Of a DNA stretch of 61,546 nucleotides, positions 8,328-17,400 are shown one piece after another. This stretch comes from Sphingomonas taxi. Lineage in GTDB: Bacteria; Pseudomonadota; Alphaproteobacteria; Sphingomonadales; Sphingomonadaceae. The stretch is from positions 1 to 61,546 of the forward strand of contig QFMX01000013.1 in the NCBI GenBank assembly GCA_003240625.1, written 5' to 3'. The number at the start of each line of letters is the position of its first letter. The first letter of the stretch is position 1. The translations under genes and the position numbers were made by a program. The notes beneath the pieces were generated by a model. The model saw only the letters and a program-made list of their open reading frames with translations. It ran no database searches and was not told the DNA's origin.

Positions 8328-10033
8328 CCTCGACGCGCGTCACCACCTTCGCGGGCATCCGCCCTGCCATCAGCGACCGGCTCCTTGACAGCCGGTTCGC
8401 TACGGTGGCGCATAACACGCGCCTGACCAACGGCGAGCTGCGGCCGTTCAAGTCGCCGCGGGTCGTCGCATCCGGTTCGACCGAGCGCAACACGATCTTC
8501 CTCGCGCCGGACATGAACGGCGAGTGCAACGGCCTGATCGCGATGGACCTGTGCGCGAGCATCGTGGTGCCGTCGCGCACGGCCTGCGCCGGCTTCGCGC
8601 TGCTGGCGGTGTTCCCGATCGAGGGCGACCCGTTCTTCATGGACCCGCAGACGAACGACCGCTATCGGCTGGGCGTCCGCGGGCCGCGCACACGGGTGAT
8701 GGTGAGCCAGCCGATCGCGGTGCTGGGCGCCGACGTGCGCACCAGAGCCGGGCTGGACTACCGGGTCTACACCTACACGTGGGTCGACGAGCTGGGCATC
8801 GAAAGCCCGCCGGCCCCGGCGTCGGAGCCTATCGTGGCGCACGACACCGACCACGTGCGCCTGACCCGGTTCGACACCCCGCCGCCCAACGCGCGCTTCG
8901 TCCGCATCTACCGCACCGGGGCGAAGTCCGACGAGGACGCGGCGAGCGAGAACCTGATCGTCGACACGCAGTTTCAGCTGGTCGAGGAAGTGCCGATCAG
9001 CGAGATCGACGGCGGCTACACCGATACGCGGCGGCTGGTCGAGCTGACCTTCGGCACCCTGATGACGACGGAAGCCTGCCTGCCGCCTGACGGCATGGAC
9101 GGAGTGATCGCCACCGACAGCGGGTTCTACGTCGGCTACCTCGGCAACACGATCTTCATCAGCGAGCGACACGAGGTCTGGAACTGGCCGGCGTCGCAGC
9201 GCATCGAGCTGCCCGACCGCGTGACCGGGATCGCCGAAACAGGCGACGTGATCTACGTGGCGACCACGGGTTCGCCTGCGCGGATCAAGCTGGCGCTCAA
9301 GCAGGACGAGCTGCTGGGCGAACAAGACCTCGTGCTTGAGACGGAGATCGTGCGGTCCGACGCCTTCTATCCGGGCGTCGGCGCGCGCTCCATGACGGCC
9401 ACCGGGTTCGGCGCGGTCTACGTCTCGCCTGTCGGCCTGATCGGCCTGCAGCCTACGGGCGGCCCGGTCAACATGACGCGCGACCTGATCGGCGAGACAC
9501 AGTGGTCTGACTATGCACCGTCGCTGATCGTCTGGCAGCAGGGCCGGCTCTATGGCTGCAGCCCGCACAAACCCACGGGTTTGATCGTCAATATGCGCAC
9601 GGACGCAGAGGGCGAGCCTGATCTGGGCGACGTCATCACGACCAGCATGCAGGGACACGCGCTCCACGCCGGACGTGACGGGCGCGTCTATTACGCCAAC
9701 GGCTCCACCGTATTCCGCTGGGATGACGGCGACGAGCTGTTGCCGTGGGTGTGGCGCAGCAAGCGGTTCGTCAACCGCCGCCGTGTGCGCTACGCTGCGG
9801 GCAAGATCGTGGCGGACTACAGCCGGCCGATCCTGTTCACGCTCTACAAGTTCGACGACGCGGGTGCGCGCCACAAGAGCTTCGAGCGACAGGTCCGAAG
9901 CGGAGAGCCTTTCCGCTTGCGCGGCGGGGCGCGCGTGACCGACTACATGTATGAGATGCGGGGCGGCGGGTCAGTGCAGGAGCTACACATCGCCAGCTCG
10001 ATGGTCGAGCTGGCAGAAGGAGAAGACCTGTGA
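8324..10033 (+). CDS. Tail tube/nozzle-like structural protein
   Basis: A 569-residue beta-rich protein. The N-terminal segment RPAISDRLLDSRFATVAHNT and later propeller-like strands (GVIATDSGFYVGYLGNTIFI; GLIGLQPTGGPVNMTRDLIG) match a layout common in podoviral nozzle or tail tubular B-type proteins. It overlaps its neighbours by ATGA and GTGA. Palindrome 3 is inside it. The nozzle call is by analogy of layout, not by a diagnostic motif. Confidence 0.6.
   Translation: MTSTRVTTFAGIRPAISDRLLDSRFATVAHNTRLTNGELRPFKSPRVVASGSTERNTIFLAPDMNGECNGLIAMDLCASIVVPSRTACAGFALLAVFPIEGDPFFMDPQTNDRYRLGVRGPRTRVMVSQPIAVLGADVRTRAGLDYRVYTYTWVDELGIESPPAPASEPIVAHDTDHVRLTRFDTPPPNARFVRIYRTGAKSDEDAASENLIVDTQFQLVEEVPISEIDGGYTDTRRLVELTFGTLMTTEACLPPDGMDGVIATDSGFYVGYLGNTIFISERHEVWNWPASQRIELPDRVTGIAETGDVIYVATTGSPARIKLALKQDELLGEQDLVLETEIVRSDAFYPGVGARSMTATGFGAVYVSPVGLIGLQPTGGPVNMTRDLIGETQWSDYAPSLIVWQQGRLYGCSPHKPTGLIVNMRTDAEGEPDLGDVITTSMQGHALHAGRDGRVYYANGSTVFRWDDGDELLPWVWRSKRFVNRRRVRYAAGKIVADYSRPILFTLYKFDDAGARHKSFERQVRSGEPFRLRGGARVTDYMYEMRGGGSVQELHIASSMVELAEGEDL
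9568..9583. repeat. Palindrome site 3 (spacer CACG)
   Basis: Perfect arms inside the nozzle-like gene, read as KPTGL, a different frame from sites 1 and 2. Confidence 0.9.
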
Positions 10034-10488
10034 ACACCGCCAACATCACCGCGGCCATCGACCGCTACCTCGCCAGCAACGCGGCGCGCACCGTCGCGGC
10101 CAACCTTATCGTCTCGCTCAAGACGGCCGAGACGCTGCTGGTTACCAAAGAGCTGACCGCCGACACCCGCGAGGGCATCCTTCGCATGGTCATCGGCCTG
10201 TTCCTCGATCTCCCGGCCAACCCGTTCTGGGTCGAGCACGGCGCCTACATCTCGGCGGTCACCGGCAGCGCCGTCAACGCATGGCTGGACGCCCCGAGCT
10301 ACGGCGCCCGGATCGGCAAGGACGGGATCGACGAGACGACGGCCGAGGCTGCCGTCCGCATGGCTGGCCTGCGCGGGTCACTCGCCGAGATCGCACTGGC
10401 CTGCCTCTACTGTGAGCAGGGGATCAAGGGGCTGCGCGACAAGTCGCTGGCGTTCCGCGACGATCTGCTGAAGGAGCTTGAGCAATGA
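10030..10488 (+). CDS. Hypothetical helical virion-region protein
   Basis: A 152-residue mostly helical protein with a GTG start overlapping the previous stop. Segments such as TVAANLIVSLKTAETLLVTK and LAEIALACLYCEQGIKGLRD suggest a helical bundle. No family recognised. Confidence 0.6.
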   Translation: MNTANITAAIDRYLASNAARTVAANLIVSLKTAETLLVTKELTADTREGILRMVIGLFLDLPANPFWVEHGAYISAVTGSAVNAWLDAPSYGARIGKDGIDETTAEAAVRMAGLRGSLAEIALACLYCEQGIKGLRDKSLAFRDDLLKELEQ

Positions 10489-10937
10489 CCGTGCGCCCCG
10501 CCATCGCGAACGACGTCACCTTCGTCGCCGCAGCTATCCGGGCTGCGGCGAAAGAGAACGCCACCTTCGCCGAGGTGCCGGTGACCACGACCGATCTGCG
10601 CAACCACGCGGCGCGCTTCATCAGCCACCCCGACACGCTGCTGTTCGTCGCCACCGAGGACGACAAACCCGTGGGTTTGATCCTCGGGCAAGGCACCGTC
10701 TACATCGGCTCGTCGGTGCCGTTTATCGCTGACGTGCTGCTCTACGTCGTGCCCGAAAAGCGCACGGGCGGACACGCGAGCGACCTTATGGCGGCGCTCA
10801 CGGACGAGGCGCGCAAGCGCAACCTGCATGCGATCAACTTCCCCGTGGTGGACAGCGCTACGGCAGAAGCTGTGAATGGACTGGCGACCAAGTTCGGGTA
10901 TACTGACAAGGGGCGGGTATACAGGTTGGTGCTATGA
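10485..10937 (+). CDS. GNAT-family N-acetyltransferase
   Basis: A 150-residue single-domain GNAT. It has the N-terminal strand-helix (VRPAIANDVTFVAAAIRAA), the central strands ending at DVLLYVVPEKRTGGHASDLM (acetyl-CoA loop; R/QxxGxG/A-like RTGGHA) and the last beta-helix (GLATKFGYTDKGRVYRL). It would transfer acetyl from acetyl-CoA to an unknown amine, possibly on a virion or host protein. It lies between tail and internal-protein genes with ATGA overlaps on both sides, so it is made late. Palindrome 4 lies inside it. Confidence 0.8.
   Translation: MTVRPAIANDVTFVAAAIRAAAKENATFAEVPVTTTDLRNHAARFISHPDTLLFVATEDDKPVGLILGQGTVYIGSSVPFIADVLLYVVPEKRTGGHASDLMAALTDEARKRNLHAINFPVVDSATAEAVNGLATKFGYTDKGRVYRLVL
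10664..10679. repeat. Palindrome site 4 (spacer CGTG)
   Basis: Perfect arms inside the GNAT gene, read as KPVGL. Confidence 0.9.
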
Positions 10938-11998
10938 GCGGCGGCGGGATCATCGAGAGCGTTGCGGGCGTCCTCGGCATCGGGGGCGGCGGCGGCGGCG
11001 GTGGTGGTGGTGGCTCCAGCGGCGGGGACGACGGCTGGCACCAGAAGACCATGAACCCGGCCTCGTGGGGCGGCATCCAGCTGGGGATCGAGACCCAGCA
11101 CCTCACGTGGATGAGTATCCTCGCCGGGCTGGTGGGCACCTACTCGCTGATCCGCGACTACCAGCTTCGCCGGCGGATGGTCGACCTGCATGAGCGCAGC
11201 GTCGATCAGGCCGAGGAATATCTGGAGCTTGCCAAGCGGCACTACAACGAGATCGCGCTGCCCGCCTTCAACCGGACGCGCGACCACTTCGACTACGTGC
11301 GCAACAACTACCGGCCGTTCATCGACCTCTACCTGCGCGAAGCCAAGCGTTGGCTGGTCTACACGCCGGACTACGAAACGGCCATGGGCCGCACGATGTC
11401 GGTCGTGCAGACCCAGCTGGACCGCGCGCGCAAGCAGCGCAGCCGCATGCGCGGTAAGTTCGAGATCGGCCGCTCGTGCCACGAAGACCTGATCTTCTCC
11501 ATCCGCGGCGCGGAGCTGCGCGCTTCCGCGGCCGATCGCGGCTTCCGCTACGAGGACGCCAAGAAGCAGAAGATGGACGAGTTCTACTGGAACCGTCTGT
11601 CGGCCGGCGCCGAAGTCGCGGCGAGCGCGATGGCGAACGCGATCAGCGGTCTCAACCAGAGCAGCGCGATGGTGAGCACGGCGCTTGGCCGCGTCGGCGA
11701 CGCAACGCAGGGGATCGCACGTGCGACCAGCCTGCTGACCGGCGCGATGGGCGAGCAGTCGGACTTCTACAACGGGCTGGGCAACGTCGGCTTCGGCGCG
11801 ATGCGGCAGAACATGCGCCGCACCGAGCTGTCCACGAAGGTAGGCGCCGATAGCATGGTCAGCACGGCGAACATCTCGTCCATCGCCAACGGCGCGCGGT
11901 CGGGCTTCGGCGGACTGTCGACGATCACCGGCAGCGTGGGCAGCCAGCGCCCCACGGCGCGGCCGTCGCACCTCAACACGACGGGGCCTGCGGTCTGA
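10934..11998 (+). CDS. Putative internal virion protein with membrane segment
   Basis: A 354-residue protein. The Gly-rich N-terminus (poly-Gly around residues 15-30) leads to a hydrophobic helix LTWMSILAGLVGTYSLI (about 56-72) and a long helical region with many charged residues. The size and the place just before the transglycosylase and the giant protein resemble the T7 gp14 position, a protein ejected into the outer membrane. There is no direct motif, so this role is inferred. Confidence 0.55.
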   Translation: MSGGGIIESVAGVLGIGGGGGGGGGGGSSGGDDGWHQKTMNPASWGGIQLGIETQHLTWMSILAGLVGTYSLIRDYQLRRRMVDLHERSVDQAEEYLELAKRHYNEIALPAFNRTRDHFDYVRNNYRPFIDLYLREAKRWLVYTPDYETAMGRTMSVVQTQLDRARKQRSRMRGKFEIGRSCHEDLIFSIRGAELRASAADRGFRYEDAKKQKMDEFYWNRLSAGAEVAASAMANAISGLNQSSAMVSTALGRVGDATQGIARATSLLTGAMGEQSDFYNGLGNVGFGAMRQNMRRTELSTKVGADSMVSTANISSIANGARSGFGGLSTITGSVGSQRPTARPSHLNTTGPAV

Positions 11999-12816
11999 TG
12001 GCTCTGCGTGACCCCTTCGCGATGAACCTGCCGGACTACGTCGACTACGCCGAGCGCGATCTGGCGATGAATGATCCCTACGCGCTGTTCGGCGGGTTCG
12101 AGAACTTCGTCGCCGGACAGCAGCGCCAGAGCGCGCGGGCGGCGCAGGGCATCGGCCATACCGACAGCAGCGACGTGCTGGACTATTTTCGCGGGACACG
12201 CAACGCGCGGACGAACCGCGCGAACAGCTACGTCGACGCGCTGCTCGGGCCGATCTCGGGCGACGTGGCGTCCAGTCCTTACGCCGACTTCAGCATCGTG
12301 GGGGGCGAGGCGCCGGCAGGCTACGACCTGTCGGGGGTGGCACCGGCGACGTTCAAGGGCAACGAGCGCGAGATCATCGGCGGGCTGGTGCAGACCGCAA
12401 GCGCCATGCAGGCCGACCCGCTCGATCTGCTGACCGCGGTCAGCTATGAGACGGGCGGCACGTTCAACCCGACGCAGGCTGGCCCGACGACACAGTGGGG
12501 GCAGCACCGCGGGCTTATCCAGTTCGGTGAGCCGCAAGCGCAGCAGTATGGCGTCGACTGGTCGAACCCGATCGCGTCGCAGGTTGGGGCCGGCGGCGCG
12601 ATCCACAAGTATTTTCTGGACCGCGGCTGGCAACCGGGTATGAGCGGGATGAACCTCTACTCGATCATCAACGCTGGCGCCCCCGGCCGCTTCGATGCGA
12701 GCGACGCGAACAACGGCGGCGCACCGGGCAGCGTTGCGGACAAGTGGAACAACCAGATGGCGGACCATCGACGCAAGGCGGCGTCCATGCTCGCGGCCTA
12801 TTACTACGGGGGCTGA
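11998..12816 (+). CDS. Virion lytic transglycosylase-like protein
   Basis: A 272-residue protein whose C-terminal half resembles an SLT/lysozyme-like fold. Catalytic glutamate E151 sits in LTAVSYETGGTFNP, followed by RGLIQFGEPQAQQYGVDW (the usual GLMQF-type segment) and a Tyr-containing helix. It would open the cell wall locally during DNA entry, as in other podoviral internal proteins. It starts at TGATG after the gp14-like gene. Confidence 0.8.
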   Translation: MALRDPFAMNLPDYVDYAERDLAMNDPYALFGGFENFVAGQQRQSARAAQGIGHTDSSDVLDYFRGTRNARTNRANSYVDALLGPISGDVASSPYADFSIVGGEAPAGYDLSGVAPATFKGNEREIIGGLVQTASAMQADPLDLLTAVSYETGGTFNPTQAGPTTQWGQHRGLIQFGEPQAQQYGVDWSNPIASQVGAGGAIHKYFLDRGWQPGMSGMNLYSIINAGAPGRFDASDANNGGAPGSVADKWNNQMADHRRKAASMLAAYYYGG

Positions 12817-13736
12817 TGATGGCGTTCACTATGTTCGACGAGTTCCTGCGGCAGAACGATCCGACGCTCTACCTCAACGACCTGCAGGCGATCCGCCAGC
12901 AGCGGGCGATGGACCTTGAATACACGCTGGGTGTGATGCAGCCGGCGATCGACTATGAAACGCGCAACCACACGTTCCGCCAGCGGCTCGACGAGATCGA
13001 GCTGCAGGATCGTCTCGGGCAGGAGCGGCAGCAGCGCGAGCAGCGCTACGCTATGGAGCGGGCGATGCTGGGCGCCGGCTTCTTCGACGTGGCCGCGCCC
13101 TACGGGATCAGCACCTACGGCACCGCGCCGCAGTATGACGCGAACGGCAACCTGATCTACGCGCCGGCTACGGCCGGCAATCTCGGCCCGGTGTCGATCG
13201 TCAACGGTATGCCTCGCGTTGCAGGACTGCCGGCCACCCCGAACCCGGCGCTCGATCTGGCGCCGATCGCCACCGCCCCGCCGATGGCCCCGACGTCGCA
13301 GCCGGGCTACATGGTCCCGGCAACCCCGCCCACGAGCGTGCCCACGAGTGTGCCCACGAGCGTGCCGGGCGCCAGCCTTCCGCAGTTCGAGGCTCCTGCC
13401 GCGCCTGCGCCGGTCGCGGTTGGCCCTGCGCTGTCGCCTGCTGCGGAGGCTGCCGGCTACCAGCAGCCGAGCCGCCCGCGCGAAGCTGTGCGGCCCGCGC
13501 TCGCGGCGGTCGACGCAAGGACCGGGCGCGTCCGCGCGTTCCGCGAAACCCGGCAGATGCGCACGTTGACGCAGGAAGACCTCAACATGTGGATGATGCC
13601 CGGCATGCTCGATCCGAAGATGCAGGCCGCGGTCGCGGCGAACCCGACCGAGTTCTTCACCGACGGCTTGTCCGTGTATTACAGCCCCACGGGTCCGTTC
13701 CAGAACCCGCAGTTGAACGTGCCGTTCAGGAGGTAA
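12816..13736 (+). CDS. Hypothetical virion protein with PTSV repeats
   Basis: A 306-residue protein. An ATG at 12816 overlaps the previous stop; the next in-frame ATG at 12819 is equally possible. The first ~100 residues are helical and Gln/Arg-rich (DRLGQERQQREQRYAMERAM). A Pro-rich linker follows with three near-identical PTSVPTSV units (about 185-205), then an ordered C-terminus (LTQEDLNMWMMPGMLDPKM). Probably a structural or injected protein; no family recognised. Confidence 0.55.
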   Translation: MMAFTMFDEFLRQNDPTLYLNDLQAIRQQRAMDLEYTLGVMQPAIDYETRNHTFRQRLDEIELQDRLGQERQQREQRYAMERAMLGAGFFDVAAPYGISTYGTAPQYDANGNLIYAPATAGNLGPVSIVNGMPRVAGLPATPNPALDLAPIATAPPMAPTSQPGYMVPATPPTSVPTSVPTSVPGASLPQFEAPAAPAPVAVGPALSPAAEAAGYQQPSRPREAVRPALAAVDARTGRVRAFRETRQMRTLTQEDLNMWMMPGMLDPKMQAAVAANPTEFFTDGLSVYYSPTGPFQNPQLNVPFRR

Positions 13737-13740
13737 CGAG

Positions 13741-14424
13741 ATGGCCTACCCCGACTACATGGCACTCGGGCTGCTGCCGCCCGCGAACGACCAGCCTGTC
13801 GCCTACGGGCGCGACGTAATCAGCGAGGCGCATGAGCGCCAAATCCTGCTCAACCTGCTGTTCGGCCGGCTGACGCCGGATGACATGCGCGCATGGCGCA
13901 ACACCTACACCCCGCACGGCGAGACGGTCGTCGCGCACTACGGCCCGAACGCACCGGAGCTTACGACCGCCGGCGCCTTCGCCGGGCACATTGCGGCTAC
14001 CGCACAGCTTCCGGCCTCGGCCGTCGGCGGCGACGAGCTGGGCGTGTTCGACGAAGTGCTGGGCCTGCTGGGGCTTGCCGACGACGAGGACGGGGACGGG
14101 GACGAGGACGAGGTTCAAACCCCCGAGTTTGACCCGTTCGCGCACCCCAGCGGTGTGTCGACCGATCCCGATATGGGGCTGCAGGGGCGACCGTTCTTCG
14201 ACGCATCGTTCGAGGCGCCGGCACCGATGCCCCCCGTGCTCTACGCGCCCGGCCGCAACCCCGCGGATCGCGCGGTCTACGGCTGGCAGGACGACACCCT
14301 TGCGGGCTTGGCGGACGCGCTGGGACCGTCTATAACGTCGGTATCGCGTCTCGGTGGCCCGTTCGCGGGCTACACGCCTGATGCGCTGACTGCACGGCTG
14401 CGGGAACTCGTGCGCCGCGCTTAA
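13741..14424 (+). CDS. Hypothetical protein before the giant gene
   Basis: A 227-residue protein with GAGG before the ATG. The globular N-terminus is followed by an acidic DDEDGDGDEDE linker (about 115-125) and a C-terminal part with GWQDDTLAGLADALGPSI. Palindrome 5 overlaps the acidic linker. No family recognised. Confidence 0.55.
   Translation: MAYPDYMALGLLPPANDQPVAYGRDVISEAHERQILLNLLFGRLTPDDMRAWRNTYTPHGETVVAHYGPNAPELTTAGAFAGHIAATAQLPASAVGGDELGVFDEVLGLLGLADDEDGDGDEDEVQTPEFDPFAHPSGVSTDPDMGLQGRPFFDASFEAPAPMPPVLYAPGRNPADRAVYGWQDDTLAGLADALGPSITSVSRLGGPFAGYTPDALTARLRELVRRA
14116..14131. repeat. Palindrome site 5 (spacer CCCG, imperfect)
   Basis: Left arm CAAACC, right arm AGTTTG with one mismatch. 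Inside a virion gene, read as QTPEF. Confidence 0.75.
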
Positions 14425-14438
14425 CCAAGGGGCGGTCG

Positions 14439-17400
14439 ATGGCGAGCACGATCCAAGAGCTGATGGCACAGGCCGACAAGGAGCCGACCACGCTCACGTC
14501 GGGTCAGTTCGAGCCGGGCAACGGACCGTCCACGCCGTTCACTCTCCTGCCGCCGGGGCCGCTGCCCCAGAGCGATTACCAGCCGGCGCCGCTCGCGCCG
14601 GTCAGCGTCGACCTCTCCCGCCGCGTGATGCTCGATCCGCCCCGGCGTGCGAGCGGCGCGGGTGGTGGCACTGGCGGGGGCGACGACCTCAACTCGCTGC
14701 TGGGTGACCCGACCCTCTCGGGCGCGGGCGACGACCCGGACGAGAGCAGCTTCTTCGGCCGGCTGGGCGGCATGATCGTCGGCAGCGTCGGCGGCCTCAT
14801 GCGCGGTGCGGGTGACCTCGCCGAGCTGGGCGCGGATGCGGTTGGCTTGAGCGATCCTGCGGACGACATGGCGCTGACCGGCTGGCTGTCGAAGAACGGC
14901 AAGGGCCTCGTCGACTACGGCGACGAGCTGGTCGACGAGAGCACGTCGATCAACGCCAAGAACAAGATGGCCGAGATGAACGCCATCATGGAAGACGCGG
15001 ACGACCCGTTCCTCGTGCGGCTCGCCAAAGGCACCGGCGCGCTGTTCACGGGCGAAGGCGGGCGCGAGGTCGCGACCAACATGGTGCTGGGGTCCGTCGT
15101 CGAGCTTGGCGTCGGTGCGCTGGGCGGCGGGGGCGCTGGTGCTCTGGTCAAGGCCGGGGCGCGCACGGCCGCTCGCGCAACCGGGGCGAAGGTCGCGGCG
15201 CGCACCACGGCGGACAGCCTCGTCGAAGCCAGCGTGGCGGGCAACGTGGTCCGCCGGTTCGGCTCCAAGATGGTCAGCACCGCAACCGATCCGCGCATGA
15301 TCGGCATCGCCGTGACCAGCGGCGGGCGCTCGGGCGCGCAGTCCGAGGACGCGTTCGCCGAGCAGCTGACCGCGATGAACCCGGCGCAGAAGCAGCAGCT
15401 CCACGCATGGCAGACCATGCGCGACGCGATGATCGCCGACACGGGCACCACGCCCACCGACGCGCAGGTGGACGCGCAGCTCGCCCGCTCGCTGTCGCGC
15501 GCCAACACGGGCCTCGCGGCCGCGGGGACGCTGGGCATGATGGCCGTCTCGCCGCTGTCCGAGGGCGCCTTCAGCCGGGCGATCACGAAGATGCGCGTCG
15601 GCCCGCTCGCCGTATCGGGTGGCCCCGGCACCGCGGCCGCGACCAGCTTCGCCGGGCGTCTCGGACAGCGCGCCAGCGGGGCGCTGGGCGGCGCGATCAT
15701 GGAAGGCGCGTCGGAGAGCGTCGAAGAACTCATTCAGTCGGGCGCGGCCACCGCCGCGGCGGCGCAGGCGCGGCTGCAGGGCCAGTCGGCTCTGGGCGCG
15801 CTGATGGTCGGCATGGACACCCCCGAGGCGCGGGCGCAGGCCGGCATCGGCGCCCTGTTCGGTGCGATCATGGGTGGCGGTCTGGGTGCCGCCCGACGCG
15901 CCGACATGGGCGGCGATGAAATGGGCGACGCGATCACCGAGAGCGGGCGCCGGGTCCGCACGGGTGAAGCGACCGGAGAGGCGCGCGCCCAGCAGATCGC
16001 GGCGCTTGAGCGGCAGGCGGCACGAGGCGACACGCGCGCCACCGCGCAGCTCGATCTGATCCGGCAGGACGAAGCCGCGGCCGCGAGCGAGCGCCAGCGC
16101 GCCGAAGCCGACAAGGCGCGGATCGCCGACGAGTTCAAGCGCAACGCCGAGCGCAACGCGGCCGAGACGCAAGCCGCCAGCGCCCGCGTCCGCAACGAGA
16201 CGGGCTACAGCACGATCCTCGGCCTGACCGCGGTCAACCCCGAGGCGATCGGCCGGGCGGCCACGCTGGGCGTCGGCTCGACGCATGGCGTCTTTGCCGA
16301 CACCGACACCCGCAAGGTGGTGTTCTCGACCGAGAAGGGCGCGCTGGCCGTCGACACGTCGAACCCGGCCGAGCCGCGTGCGCTCTACGCCAGCGCCGAC
16401 AAGCCGCAGGACTGGAACGCGGTCAAGGACGCCCCGGCCGAGTGGCGCCGCATCTCGCGCGTCGCCGTGGCGCTGGGGTCGAACGAAAGCTCGTCGGACC
16501 TGTCGTTCGCCGAGGGGCTGACCACCGCGGCCGCGCTGCCGATCGAGTGGGCGGGCATCGAGCTGGGGACCGAGACCGAGGCTCTGCGCGCGACGATGGC
16601 GCAGCAGGCGCAGAACGTCGCCGACATGATGCAGGAGCGCGCCCGGATCGTGGCCGACGCCGCGACCGAGCAGCTTGCCACGCTGTCCGATACCTATGTC
16701 GCGCTCGATGGCATGACGCGCGAGCAGATGCCGGCAAAGGTCTGGCAGAGCCTGTTCCGCCGGGCCGAAAACCGCGGGCTGCTGGCCGCGCCCGAGGGTG
16801 CGTTCGACGAGAGCACCAACCTCAATCTCGGCATGGAAGACTACCGGCGGCAGGTGATCGAGAGCTACGAAAAGCGGCTCGCCACGCTCGATGCGATCCT
16901 CAACCCGCAGGATCAGCGCGCGATCACCAACATGCTGCGCGCGCACCCCGAGTTCGCGGCCACGGCGCGCGACGCAGGCGGCCGGTTCCTGATCGCCCAC
17001 CGCGACAACCTGCCCGTGCTCTACGACATCATGACCGGGCGGCAGCGGCTCGTGGCCGGCACCCGCAGCCGGTTCACGCCCGAGCACCGGGCGCTGGCGC
17101 GCGAGCTGGTCAACCGGCACGAGCTTCGCGCCATGCTGCAAACGGCGCTGGCCGAGAACGGGGCGGTGCGCGCCGGTGACCTCGCCGCGCTCAACACGGC
17201 CGTCGACGCGATGGGCGCTGTCATCGCGCCGGACGTGCAGGCGAACTTCACCTCGACCGTCGACCAGCTGATGAACGCCACCGGCAACGACCTTCGGGCG
17301 TGGCTGGGCCAGAACCCGAACGTGCTGACTGCGAACGACACGCGCACCCTGTCCGAACGGATCGCGCTCGAAAACAGCATGGCCGACGCGCAGACCCGGC

